In this document: positions 52,340 through 63,269 of the stretch, in pieces
How the letters are laid out: each line of letters starts with the position of its first letter
Numbering within the stretch: position 1 is the first letter of the stretch
NCBI GenBank assembly: GCA_002633025.1
Contig: NMRB01000196.1
Span: 53,249 to 117,248 of the forward strand
Origin: Notospermus geniculatus
Taxonomy: Eukaryota > Nemertea > Pilidiophora > Heteronemertea > Lineidae
Direction of reading: 5' to 3'
Length of the DNA stretch: 64,000 bases
Notes under the pieces: model-generated
Databases searched by the model: none
What the model was told of the DNA's origin: nothing
What the model saw: only the letters and a program-made list of their open reading frames with translations
Made by a program: the position numbers and the translations under genes

Positions 52340-52545
52340 TAGAGAGTTTAAGAGATCGCTCCGCTAACGGTAACACGTTATTTTTTACATTGCAAATGTA
52401 CGTCAGAAATAGCGTTAGCGTTTATGGTGTTAGCGGAGGGATTTCCTAACACTCAACGTTGACGTTATTTTTTACATTGCAAATGTACGTCAGAAATAGC
52501 GTTAGCTTTTATGGTGTTAACGGAGGGATTCCTAAACTCTCTCAT
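52340..52545. repeat. GAGAGTTTAAGAGATCGCTCC repeat, two direct halves
   Basis: Two copies of ACATTGCAAATGTACGTCAG followed by AAATAGCGTTAGC and TTATGGTGTTA-CGGAGGGATT lie about 108 bases apart. The outer ends GAGAGTTTAAGA and TCCTAAACTCTC are inverted. Related fragments near 25130-25215 and 58840-58920. Confidence 0.7.
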
Positions 52546-52606
52546 GACGGTGTCTGTCGTTTTGTATTTTCTGAACCACGTGCCCTTGCCTCACCCGCCT
52601 TTACAG

Positions 52607-53310
52607 TAAAGGTCTTGTGGTACTAATTTGCAAACGTTCTTATCATTCAAACCCTGTTGATGGCCCTGGGGACCAGATTGCCATTCCATACGAGGCAATA
52701 CGTCCTTGCGTGCCCCCTTTGTTACACGCCCCGATCTCACCGTATAGCGGAGGTGGTAGAGTTAGAGAACAAGTTACCATTGAGGTGTTCAGCCTCTTCA
52801 CAGGAGCAGGGTGCGGCAACAAGACAGGTATTTAAATGATACCTGAATGGTCTACGTTCTTTTAGTCTTCGGCAATCAGTAAATAACGTGCTGACGTCAC
52901 ACCAGTAAGAAACTAATCAGTCTTCTTACTTTTTGGCGGGAATAAACCTCTCTTCATCGCCGACTTATTCCGCGTCATCGCTGATTTCAGCATCTTCAAT
53001 ATTTTCGTGGTAACAGCAATCGAAGAACGTTCAAAAACTTTGAATCAGATTTTCAAGGTTGAAACAATGACTGCGAGGCGTTATCATACATCGAAAGGAT
53101 ATTTTCTAAGAACAACTCTGCCTAAACGACCTGAGGCTGCGAGGGAAGGCAAGGGGACGAATGCAGGTAGGTTCAATTCATCATCACTTATTAAAATATT
53201 TACGTATAGTATAATACTTTTTCATGGCAACATTATGTCTGTTAATTGTGTAACAGAGATGTGACTGTATTCTATTTATTTCTACAGTTACGATCGCGTT
53301 TCTGCTGTGA
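52607..53310 (+). CDS. candidate 3' end of an unrecognised gene (three exons)
   Basis: Three plus-strand stretches bounded by splice motifs join in frame: 52607-52827 (after CCTTTACAG, before GTATTT), 53017-53166 (after TAACAG, before GTAGGT) and 53288-53310 (after TTTCTACAG) ending in TGA. The phases (2 in, 1, 1) agree at both junctions. The peptide starts KGLVVLICKRSYHSNP, continues with QVTIEVFSLFTGAGCGNKTA and TARRYHTSKGYFLRTTLPKR, and ends VTIAFLL. I recognise no family and see no upstream exons. Agreement of two junctions could be chance, so this is a hypothesis. Confidence 0.25.
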
Positions 53311-53452
53311 TTTTGGCCAAGGGCGGGGAAATAGTCATTTTCATACGGCAGATTAGCGCCTTACGGATTATCTACCTATTAGAGACGTTCAACAACGCCC
53401 CGAATCGTAGATCCGTATGACGCATTACTTTCAGATACATACAATCTCATTA

Positions 53453-53597
53453 GAGAGGTATAGAAATCAAACGATAAACGTAAATTTTACGACAACGTTA
53501 CTTTCATACTAGATAACCAGATTTAATATTGCATTTTCGGTACAAAAATGACGTTGTCGTTAACTTTTAGGTTTACCGTTTGATTTCTAAACCTCTC
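53453..53597. mobile_element. MITE family C, copy 2 (145 bp, TA-flanked)
   Basis: GAGAGGTATAGAAATCAAACG-type left end and GTTTGATTTCTAAACCTCTC right end, with TA on both sides. The interior ACGACAACGTTACTTTCATA pairs with ATGACGTTGTCGT. Confidence 0.85.
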
Positions 53598-53819
53598 TAT
53601 TAGCTCGATACATCATACGAATCTGGCGCTGTTGCTGAAAGACAGCATTATTTCTTCGTAAAGTTGGGCAGATGGATGCGGTGAAAGAGTGGAGCAGAAT
53701 TTCTGTATCATGATGCAGTGTTTTAGCCTCTTATTGCTCAATCAGAGAGTCGCAAGAGCGGCTGATATGATTTTGGATGAATTCGGTTTCCGAACTTCAT
53801 TTTTTTTACCACAATAGAA

Positions 53820-53975
53820 AGCCAAGCGCACATTTGCGGCAAAACTCAATGCGGTAGGTGTATTTTAAAGGTCGACTGACCCAACGCTGTCGACTCGTCA
53901 TTCAGCCGGGTCAGTCGATTTTAAAAAAACACCCCTACCGCATTGAGTTTTGCCGCAAATGTGCGCTTGGCTTTA
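53820..53975. mobile_element. MITE-like hairpin, family E copy 1
   Basis: AAAGCCAAGCGCACATTTGC GGCAAAACTCAATGCGGTAG at the left pairs with CTACCGCATTGAGTTTTGCC GCAAATGTGCGCTTGGCTTT at the right, with a second inner pair around GACTGACCC/GGGTCAGTC. An interrupted copy is at 62281-62769. Confidence 0.9.
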
Positions 53976-54005
53976 GCGTCGATCACTGACGGATTGTCCG
54001 ATTCA

Positions 54006-54106
54006 GGGGCCTGTTTCATAAAGTGACTTTAAGCTAATGATACCAATGCATTTTCCATTTGGGTAAAGGTACCATTAGCTTAAAGTCACTTTATGAAACA
54101 GGCCCC
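54006..54106. mobile_element. MITE-like hairpin, family D copy 2
   Basis: GGGGCCTGTTTCATAAAGTG at the left and CACTTTATGAAACAGGCCCC at the right. Inner TAAGCTAATG...ACCATTAGCTTA as in 52160-52268. Confidence 0.85.
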
Positions 54107-54771
54107 AGGTCCGTAAAAGATCGAACTGCCCATAGAACTGCTTTTAAAACGGGGAAGGGTTTGGTCTACTCATAAACGATTTTCACTTTCGGATCTGTTG
54201 TATTAGGAATCTCAGGAATATGTCACCGACGTCCACAAAGTTCTTGGGGACATTCTCCTGATTGGTACTCAATCAACCACGAATGGGTCCGCTGGGATTG
54301 AATTGGACTGTAGTGACACCTATTGGCCAACTGACAGACAGCTCCTCCTGAAGAGGGCGGGGCCTCTCGTAAAATCTTTGGCGGTCAAATTTTGAATATT
54401 TTTCTCGGTTAAAATCTAAAGCGCCCCAAGTCCCAAATTAGTCCTTGGCCCTCAAGGTCGTGTCGGGATGGAAAAGGTAGAATTCCCGGAAATTCTGCCT
54501 CTGATGCATGCAGCGTGGGTGATATAAGTATATGCACACAATGTACCCCAACGGTCATAAATATTCTCTCAGGGATTTTCCGCCAAAGTATCGGCCATGA
54601 ATGGTAGGCTACCTGATATGGTTTCTGAACACCGTGACATGACTTGAAAAGGAAAATGGTTTTGAACTCTGTGAAGGTTGGATTGTGGTGCGTAGCAGAA
54701 TATTAAGAGTGCCGCCAACACCGAACTTCATCTTCGCGAGTGTTTATTGATTTTTAATACAATTTATCATA

Positions 54772-55286
54772 CAGGGTGTCCCAAAACATATCCAGACCGA
54801 ACCAGGCAACCTTAGAACCAAAGGCTTCCACCGGTCCTGATAGAGGTCATTCTTGTGAACGTTTACTATTTCATCCAAATCAATCCGGCAAATCAGAAGT
54901 CATGTCATCCTGTGCGGCAACGTCACACCCTAGTTCACGAACCCTGTGTAATTTGGCAGAACTCCGAGTTGGGGGGGGGGGCAGACCTTGCTGCACAAAA
55001 AATGACATACTTCTGATCAGCGTGACTGACTTAATCATATGTAGACAATAGGAGCTGTCAGCGAGTTGACCAATAGGTGTCACTACGGCCCAATTCAATG
55101 CAAATAGCGGACCCAGTCATTATTGATCGAGCAGCAATCACGTAGATTTTCCAGTACATTGGTCCGCTAGAACTTTGCTGCCATCTGTTGGCAATATGCG
55201 CGGCTGACTGCTCCCATTGTTCATGTAAGACATTCCCGACTCTGAGGTTGCCTGGTTGGCGTGGACATCTTTTGTGGGACACCCTG
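54772..55286. mobile_element. 515-bp mariner-type non-autonomous element
   Basis: Ends CAGGGTGTCCCAAAA and TTTTGTGGGACACCCTG are inverted and flanked by TA. Inside, a second inverted pair (CCAGGCAACCT / AGGTTGCCTGG) follows near both ends. No transposase frame remains. Termini and TA duplication indicate a Tc1/mariner-type deletion derivative. Confidence 0.8.
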
Positions 55287-56197
55287 TATAATCACAGACA
55301 AGCTGTCAACAAGTTCACCAAAAACATGAAGACATTCGAAAGCAATTTTTTTCTTTTACACAAAATAACTTCAGATTAAAACGATGAAATTCGTTTTCTT
55401 ATTCATCATACATTGCTAACCATCGAATACGGATGCCAACAACAGCCGTATCGCCTTTCTCAAACAGAGTGAACAAACAACATATACAGAACCTTTGTCG
55501 TTTGTAGACGGCTAATTTTCGTCATTCATAGCTTAAGAGTTTAATCAGCTTAGCAAGGGAATCGGCGGACAAATTGTCGAAAAGATATCGGTTTCTTTAA
55601 AACTCGCCTTCAACTTTTTTTCCAGAAAAAAAATGTAGTGAGTTATATATAAAAATATCTCTTATCTATTTTTGCTATATCCCATAAGTGTATTAATTAC
55701 ACTACACGTACATTCAATGTACCGTTTCATTTGAGATGAAGCGTAGGATGCGGGAGAGGAGTGGATTGGGTTGTTGGGGTTGTTTTTCACCCCTTGGTGT
55801 GCTGACTTCCTGTAGGAGTTAAAGATGCGGAGTGGATCAATGGAAAGGGAGAGATGCAACCACACACACAAATGAATCATTAACGCATCCATTTATATCC
55901 GACATACGAACCGGTGCTGGGCAGTACCACGAGAGCTGCCGCCATTTTACAGGTGGCGCCACTGTCGTAGATATCATAAGTCTCGGTCACCGCTGTTTCG
56001 AATCCGGGGATCTGCAATGCGTCTGGGTCACTATGCCACTATTTCACTATATGCCACTATTTCTGTAACGAGCAGACCACGATTCTGGTCTGGATGCTGA
56101 TTGGCTAATCAAAAACAGAACCAGTCATTCATTGCCATCCTCCAATTCCTCCTACCCACAATGCATTGTATCACAACAATAACGGCAAAGTGTGCCA

Positions 56198-56307
56198 GGG
56201 CCCATATTCATAAAACAACTTAAGTCTAAGTATGACACTTATCCTTTGTTCAACACAAAAGATAAGTGTCACACTTTGACTTAAGTATCTTTATGAATAT
56301 GGCCCCA
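56198..56307. mobile_element. hairpin element, GGGCCATATTCATAAA ends
   Basis: GGGCCCATATTCATAAAACA ACTTAAGTCTAAGTATGACACTTATC-type left arm pairs with GATAAGTGTCACACTTTGAC TTAAGTATCTTTATGAATATGGCCCC-type right arm; short loop. It resembles family D in its GGGGCC...CATAAA ends. A related short copy is near 30050-30140. Confidence 0.8.
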
Positions 56308-57309
56308 GACCTTTATGTGTAGCAAATTTGCGGAACAAAACGGCTGGCTGCGCGAGACTATTATCATGCGCGTCAGGCTCCCATCTGGAGTGTGGCGATT
56401 CCTGTCCACATTCGATTCCGTATTCCAGATCCTGCCTGCCAAATAGCTTGCCCAAGTGATTGCATATTTCTGTTGCACAGTGGAGTGCGTTAGGGGAGGT
56501 GCTCAATTTTGGTTGCCGTGCGGTCTGATATTCAGTATGACATCTTAGATTTCTTATTCCGGACCCTCACTGCCGAACAGCTTGTCTAAATGATTTCATA
56601 TTTTTGTTGCGTAGTTGAGTGGCCGGTTAGGGGGCGAGGTCCATATCAATTTTTTGGTTCCGATCCATATTCAATATGGCCGCCAGGTGGACATCTAGGG
56701 CGGGGTAAGCACGGGGATTTATAGTGTAACCACAGCTATGATGTCGCAGGCTTGCTTCAAAGCCTTCCTGACATGCATTGCGTTTAAAGATCGGTTTCTT
56801 GGGCCAAAAATAAACTCTTCACAGTTCATGATAATCATTTTAAAAAACGGCATCCGTTTAAGTACAAACTATCTCCCTGTTGTAGCCTACAGTGTACATC
56901 GGATACGACAAATTGTGTAATATGCTTAAACTTCGCTGTGCAACACGGTCCCAAGTGAGCGATGTCGGAGTATTTTGATCGCATTTACGTTAATTGAAAT
57001 CCCCAAAGGAATCAAAAGGCAAAAATATAACAGTTTAATAAATCCTGTTTTATTGTAATCCTTCAGTGAAGGGCGTCTGTACTGTATCCCTTCAGCAAGC
57101 TGACCAAGGTTATCTCGTTTGTTAATCAAATCAACCATGTTTTCGATATCCAGGGAGTGTCAGTCGTAGCCTTTCACCAGGTTTATGTTCGTGGCATTTT
57201 GTGGTGTATGAAACTTGGCTAATAATATAAAATATTGGCTTTAGGCAAGTGGCTAGAATGGTTTCTGGCTGAACTACACCACAGCGAGACCAACTGTTCC
57301 GGGGCTCTT

Positions 57310-57490
57310 GCCACTTTTTCTCGACAGCCGGCGCCACCATCGTCGTGCGCGCCACTCTTCAACTCCAGGGACTAACTACGTTGTCGGCGAATGGACCCGA
57401 TGCACTACGTACATTTTGTAATGTTGTTGTAGTTCGTTTGCTGCCGGTAGGTGGCTCCCCTTACGTCTGCAGTCAAAATACCGTTAAGAG
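57310..57490 (-). repeat. dispersed repeat element X, copy 4
   Basis: Contains TTTCTCGACAGCCGGCGCCA, CCAGGGACTAACTACGTTGT and CGGCGAATGGACCCGATGCA, as in 7880-8030. Confidence 0.75.
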
Positions 57491-57852
57491 ATCGTGACCT
57501 TGATTTGCTTCTGGGATCTATCTCCTCCAATAAGCGTTAGTGCCAGGACTTCGATTCGAAGATATCAACAGCCTGGTCCACCATCACCAATAGTAGAAGC
57601 TGGACCCCGATAATGCCAGACCTCTGACCTTACAACTGCGATTCTGGTGTATTCGTACCTGTCTGGAAGCTGCCTAAACATCGCTCCACGTTCACCCTAC
57701 CATCAAATAAAAAACTCAACTGCATCTGACACATGATATAATCTCCTTATCAATTAAACTCTTTTCGAAACGAATCTAATCATTTGAGTGGGATTTTGAT
57801 TGCCAAGTGCTGAATGCCAGTACGCCCTGTTTTAACCCTTAAAATTGACAAT

Positions 57853-58010
57853 AGCGAGATTTCGCAAATCTGACGAAATACGAAATTCAACTTCATTTCA
57901 GGACCTGCAAGAGCGTCTTTTAGCATATGACGTCAGACCGATAGAGTTACGGTGTATATTAAACTTTGAAATTTATCTTTCGTTTCCACTTTGCGAAGTG
58001 GGAAAAAAAT
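57853..58010. repeat. GCGAGATTTCGCAAATCTGACGAAA-type repeat
   Basis: Begins after TA with GCGAGATTTCGCAAATCTGA and runs to a TTTATCTTTCGTTTCCACTT / AAGTGGAAACGAAAGATAAA-type segment. Related pieces at 27192-27247, 30784-30950 and 35097-35215, three of them in phosphatase introns. Confidence 0.7.
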
Positions 58011-58118
58011 GACACACCCATCAAGTCCACCTCATCGGAGTGGACACTGTGGTGAAACCAGAAGTAGACTCCTTTGGAGATGGAGGGGGGGGGGGACGTT
58101 AGAAGACAAAATACAATA

Positions 58119-58251
58119 GGGAGATTAAGAAATGGAACGATAAACGTAAACGTTTTTGTACCGAAAATGCAATGTAAAATCTGGTTATGTCTGGTATGAA
58201 AAATAACGTTGTCGTAAAGTTTACGTTCATCGTTTGATTTCTAAACCTCCC
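58119..58251. mobile_element. MITE family C, copy 3 (133 bp, TA-flanked)
   Basis: GGGAGATTAAGAAATGGAAC at the left and GTTTGATTTCTAAACCTCCC at the right, with TA at 58117-58118 and 58252-58253. The interior AACGATAAACGTAAACG pairs with TTTACGTTCATCGTT. Confidence 0.85.
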
Positions 58252-59699
58252 TATTGTATTCGCGAAGGTACGTATCAGAAAAAATGACATCGGTACGAGA
58301 AGAAAAAATGGATTAATACGTAGACTACGTCTAGTTAGTACTTAAGAAGACTGCATAATAGTCTTGATAAACATATCCGCTTCCTGCATCAGGAAAAAAG
58401 TGGAAAGTTATTAATGCAATTATCCAATTAAATAAACATCATATTTTATTTTGATAAAAACTAACCTGATTATTTGAAAAACGGGAGATATAATTGCCTG
58501 TAAATTAAATGCAAATGGAAATCAGTGAGCAGATTTCACTCAAAGGATATTAGCTTGTCTGTTTTTTATGTCATCTCTGTGCATTTCAATGATGCTTTGG
58601 TCTCGCAGTTTGTAACATTCCGAAGTTGTCGTGAGATCCCGAGTGACATCGTGGTTTTTTTTCGCGCGGGCGTTACAGGGGAGGAAACGCGCTAAGCTCG
58701 CCTTTTTGAAATACGTCAGCATGTGATAGCTCGATGAATATCGAAGATCTTTTGCAACGTATCTGTAATTTTGATGTAGCTTTTACTTAAAAGTAGGTGA
58801 ATGCGTCTAAATTATAATGCTTAGTGTGAAGAGGGAGAGTTTGAGAAATCGCTCCGTTAACGAAAACACTACGCGAACGATGTTTCTGACGTCTAGCAAT
58901 GTAAAAATAACGATAACGTTTTAGTGAAGGCGAGGTTTAGAAATCAATCGATAAACGTAAACTTTACGACAGCGGTGGTCGGTTTCCTCCTGGAAAACGT
59001 CGTCGCATTTTAATACGGTGGATTGTTGAGGAGACTTCCCCGTCTAACATAGCAGCGGCTGTGCATCATTAAAACATGCAGAATGGGGCAAAGGTCAGTC
59101 GAGTCACGGGTAATACGCGGTCTCCACGGTGTATGCCGTCAGACCAGAGTTCATTAAAGAGATAAAGTCTGCAGCCGATGTCATTAGCCCCACTCCTGCT
59201 CGCTGTACCATTACAGGCAAAAACAGGTTGACAAAAGTAGGCCTAAAAGTTTCCGCCACATTTTTGATGTCACCGTCCGAAGCTCGGTATTGATATCGAT
59301 ATGAGTGGCTAAAAAATTGTCGAATTCTGCACTTCTTCTAAGATGTGCTTTCGACCTGGACGAGCTGTAAGGTTCCATTCCCATTTCCTCGATACAAAGG
59401 TCTGTAAGTTAGTGTCTAATTGGTAAACTCGATTCTTCCGTTTTCTTCTTTGCCAAGACCAATTAAACGAAAAAAGGGCGACGACTTGCTTCTAGACAGG
59501 GAAAGTCTTTCCATTAGTGGACCGACTTGTCAGTCAACTACGAGTTCAGATATTGAATTTGTTTTTTGTTGCCTTGGATTGGATGATCCCTGTGGTCATC
59601 GACACCGGAAGAACATGTATGATCACCAGAAGGTGTAAGAGTAGAGAAATGATAATCTCTCAGATTCGAAACTATTCTGACAATGGGTCGGGAATAAAA

Positions 59700-59778
59700 G
59701 TTAGTAAATGCTTTTACTTGAATTTTGCAATAAGCAATGCTGTACAAATCTGAAGTAAAAGCATTTGCTAGTCTCTAT
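59700..59778. repeat. inverted-repeat element Y, short copy
   Basis: GTTAGTAAATGCTTTTACTT and AAGTAAAAGCATTTGCTAGT face each other around GAATTTTGCAATAAGCAATG, as at 40233-40332. Confidence 0.75.
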
Positions 59779-60092
59779 TCATATGACCTTTACCTTCTTT
59801 TCAGTTGCTATTGGAGCAAAGCGTGGTAATCTTTTCTGTCGTATTTTCTTACCTTGGCATATTCCGTCTTGACTCACTTCAGGGGATTTCCATTTCTCAC
59901 TTGAACTCTGCCCGTACCATTATCCGTTTGTCATCCACGATCACATTTTGTTTTTGAAGTATTCCAAGTTTATTTGAAGTATTCCAAATTTATTTTCTCC
60001 TTCAAAGCCACCTCCTGCTGCCATACATGCCATGCCCAATTCTGGGCCAAAATAAGAGGGGAATGCAGGTGAATAGCCCACATAGGCCTAAA

Positions 60093-60241
60093 GCCGTCCA
60101 TACACGGCGCAATATTATTGCACAATATGGGGCCCAAATGGGTGGCCGTGTGCTTCTAGCATGAAAATTAGAAGATTGACAATAATATTGCCCATTGTGA
60201 TCCTCATATTGCGCAATAATATTGATCGTGTATGGGCAGCT
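60093..60241. mobile_element. hairpin element, CCATACACGGCGCAATATTATTG ends
   Basis: GCCGTCCATACACGGCGCAA with TATTATTGCACAATAT at the left pairs with ATATTGCGCAATAATATTGA and TCGTGTATGGGCAGC at the right. A decayed relative (GGCCCATACACGTTCAATAT) lies in an SLC16-like intron near 2897-2945. Confidence 0.75.
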
Positions 60242-60549
60242 TAATTGAGATTATGCAACTTTCCCCAAGACATCGACGACGCATGACACAAGGATTTTTG
60301 TCAACCCACCCAGTTGTTGATTCCAAGTAACGATGTCATGTCCCTTTGTATGAGATCTATTGAATATACATGCGGGAATGCATGCAAAATAAGGTGAAAT
60401 ACTCCAACTACATGTACAGTGTTTTTCAGGTAGATCTGGTTGACCTCTTGTCACTAAACTGTAATGGTGTGATTACAATGTTGCACAACCCTCGCAGCCA
60501 GTGTCATGGCTGACGACTGGCTTTAGCTGACACCGTGAAAGAGCTATTA

Positions 60550-60667
60550 GGGAGGTTTCGCAAGCGCCCGGTTAGGCCATACGACGACGTTTATCTATTG
60601 TTCGGATATACCCACAAAATAGATAAACGTCGTCGTGCGGCCTAACCGAGCGCTTGCGAAACCTCCC
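60550..60667. mobile_element. MITE family B, copy 3 (118 bp, TA-flanked)
   Basis: GGGAGGTTTCGCAAGCGCCC to GAGCGCTTGCGAAACCTCCC with TA on both sides; same length as 14087-14204 and 32629-32746. Confidence 0.9.
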
Positions 60668-61952
60668 TATTGATTATGCCAACCCTACGGATAATCTAGT
60701 GTTGTGCATCTTTTGGTAAATGTGATCTGGTCACATTCCTGAGTTCAACTATAAGAACCTTTGGCCAGAACGATTATGAAAAACGCTATACCATCATTCC
60801 AATGTATATGATTCATGTGAAGTGTGCATTTTCTGCTCTCTGCATAGCCCCATTGAATCATATTTTGGGTGTCAACACTGACTTCAAGAGCCTGTGATCT
60901 ATTTCACAAATGAATAGTAATCGAGATATGGGCGAAGTCAATTTTTCAAGATGGCCGCCTGGCGTCCATGTTTTACTTTCGATCGGCCCGAAACTTGCTA
61001 ATGGGGTTACATTTTGGTTCCCGAAGCCACCGCTAGGGCTAGTAGGCCTCCATGATTTTGGCGGTTCGTATGAAGCTGTTGAATGCCTCTGCAAACAGAA
61101 CTTAGTGCTCTCTGGCATTCTACTTATTCGTGGTACTGGGTACTGAGAAATATTTTCGTCATATCCTACACACATTATACCGGTAGATGTTTCCGACAGG
61201 AACAAACGATTGAAAATCCGCTGCTGACTCAGAACATTTTCAATCTTCACCCAGGAGAATCTCAAACCTCGATTTTCCGCAAAACTAAATCCCTATTTTA
61301 AGTCGATCCATGGTTGGCTTGGGAATAAATCGGAATAATGATACCTTATACGTCCATGATTGTACCAATTCAGCTGCCAGGCATCAAACGTTGCTTTGAT
61401 ACACCTTACATTTTGGTATCAAAGGTCAAAGTGCACACTCAAAAATCGCCTTGCGTCTTCAAGTTGGCACTTTTTAGAGCAAAATAGAAGTGGAAAGTAC
61501 ATGTAAAACGTGCAACGTGCATCTTAAAGCGCCACTGTATATCATCTCGTGGCGGCCAACGTAACCTTTGACCTTCAGGAAACCTCGCTTATGCTAACTG
61601 CCAATAGGCGCCGGTAGCACTATCGGACTTGCTGTGCGGTCGGCCCAGGTCGTTTGGATATCGCCAGCAGCACACCAGGCGATATCGCAAACGATTTGAT
61701 CGCCACCGTGCAAAATCGGCTATTGATTGACGCCAGGTGTGCGCTGTTACGAGTTCGGGTCTATGTTCGACTCATCTTAACTTTCACAATTAAAGTGATT
61801 GTTGCAAGACCAACATGTTCGGGCAGAATGAAGGCGACTCGTAACCACGGAATCGATGAAGCCGACTGCCTTTGCCTGTTTTGAAACTGACAGATTCCAT
61901 TTTTGCCTGTTTTGAAACTGACTTATTCCTTTTTTGTTTTTTCTCTGAACAG

Positions 61953-62064
61953 GTCCACGAAGCCTGTTGCTCCTCAATGCCGCCCTTTTCATCACCGTGT
62001 CCTGCCTCGTCCATTGCACCGACGCGAGACGTTTTGATCACATGCTTGCTGATTTCTTACTAAG
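61953..62064 (+). CDS. candidate exon encoding a signal-peptide-like segment
   Basis: A strong acceptor (pyrimidine-rich CCTTTTTTGTTTTTTCTCTG then AACAG) precedes 112 bases that end at a consensus donor (CTAAG|GTAAGT). In the only fully open frame (phase 1 in, phase 2 out) it reads PRSLLLLNAALFITVSCLVH followed by CTDARRFDHMLADFLLR. The hydrophobic run followed by small residues looks like a signal peptide. An upstream exon with the ATG is not visible. The next exon may be at 63915. The family is unknown. Confidence 0.4.
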
Positions 62065-62280
62065 GTAAGTTTTTATCCCCTTCTCCGCTGAAGTTACCCT
62101 CCTTTGATGGCGATTCTCCCTACTGGGTGACAACCGCAGTTACAACATCTTTGCCACTTTGTTTGTGGAAGAAACACAATTATCCGCATGTTCCTACCGG
62201 AAACGCCTTTCTGATGCCACTTCTGCTCCCGTTTGGTTACCCTGGAGGTTCGCAATATTCCCGTCGGGGATACCTATCCC

Positions 62281-62769
62281 TAAAGCCTAGCGCACATTTA
62301 TTTGCGACAAAGCTCAATGCGTTAGTGGTGTCTGTTAAAATCGACTGACCTGGCTGAATGACGAGCCGACACCCTTGGGTCAGTCGACACCCTAAAGCTA
62401 GGTGCACACAGAGCTTAGTGCTTGCGCGATCTTAGCCGCAGCCGCAATCCGTGAAACCTTACGATCACGCAGTCCTCTAAATCCTTGCGCCGCTGTGTGA
62501 ACACGAGGTCGCAAGGATCTTTGCCCGGCCTTGCGTCCTGTAGCTGGCCGTATACGTCGGCGGCAAATATCAAAAAAATTTGATATTTACGATTCCGCCG
62601 GCGACTCGGGACGCAAGCACTAACAGCTTGCGACCTCAGGTGCACACAGAGATTTCTTTGGCCTTCCGTCCTCTCGAAGAGGCTTGCGGCTAAGATCGCG
62701 CAAGCAATAAGCTCTGTGTGCACCTAGCTTAACGCATTGAGTTTTGCCGCAAATGTGCGCTAGGCTTTA
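62281..62769. mobile_element. family E MITE interrupted by another MITE (nested)
   Basis: Outer ends TAAAGCCTAGCGCACATTT and AAATGTGCGCTAGGCTTTA match 53820-53975. The outer element is split near its right arm by an insert (about 62393-62732) with its own ends TAAAGCTAGGTGCACACAGA and TCTGTGTGCACCTAGCTTAA. The insert's arms continue through GCTTGCGCGATCTTAGCCGC. Confidence 0.85.
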
Positions 62770-62867
62770 GCAGTGAGGCAATTTACTTCGATCGGCCGAT
62801 CGCAGCTGAATCAGTCGGCCGGCCAGATCCAGCTGCGGATAGGCCTATTCTTCACCAAGCCCAGAAT

Positions 62868-63052
62868 TCTAAAGCAAGGTTCATTGGCGCACGGATCCGA
62901 TCCGTTTTTTGTCCGTTTGCCTGTAGTTTTCCGGATACGACAACGCTGAAGTCCACTTGATAGATTTTTTGCGGGCCTGAATCGGACCAATTCCGTGTGC
63001 CAATGAACCTTGCTTAAAGCGGGGTTCATTGGCACACGGATCCGGTCCGTAT
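62868..63052. mobile_element. inverted-repeat element with a truncated second copy
   Basis: TAAAGCAAGGTTCATTGGCG CACGGATCCGATCCG at the left pairs with CGGACCAATTCCGTGTGCCA ATGAACCTTGCTTA at the right (to about 63017). It is followed at once by AAAGCGGGGTTCATTGGCAC ACGGATCCGGTCCGT, a left end without its partner. Confidence 0.75.
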
Positions 63053-63269
63053 ACTAACTGCCGATATGCGCCGCTAGCACTATCGGACTTTCTGTGCGGT
63101 CGGACCTAATCGCCGCCGAGCAAAATCGGCTGTTGGACCAAGGTGTGAACTGGACAGCGATGCGTGGAATCTTCTCGCCAGCGATGATCGCCCAGGTGGC
63201 GTCTATGATATGAGTAAGAGTTCCGGGTAAGAGTACGAAAGACCGACCACTGCCTCACACCAGGGAGTC

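Larger units (their letters stand above)
50641..52606. other. intergenic, repeat-bearing, no gene recognised
   Basis: Contains TACATGTA words, a GCAC-type microsatellite (CACGCACGCACGCACGCACG, 52020-52040), an inverted-repeat element at 52160-52268, and two direct copies of a TTACATTGCAAATGTACGTC repeat at 52340-52545. Frames here show no family signature. Confidence 0.6.
53311..61952. other. 8.6-kb gene-poor repeat-rich interval
   Basis: No recognised gene on either strand. Identified elements are listed separately. Stretches 55290-56190, 56310-57300, 58260-58840, 58980-59690 and 60670-61570 contain nothing I can classify. Frames of 60-135 codons there lack domain motifs and convincing splice contexts. 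Confidence 0.6.
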
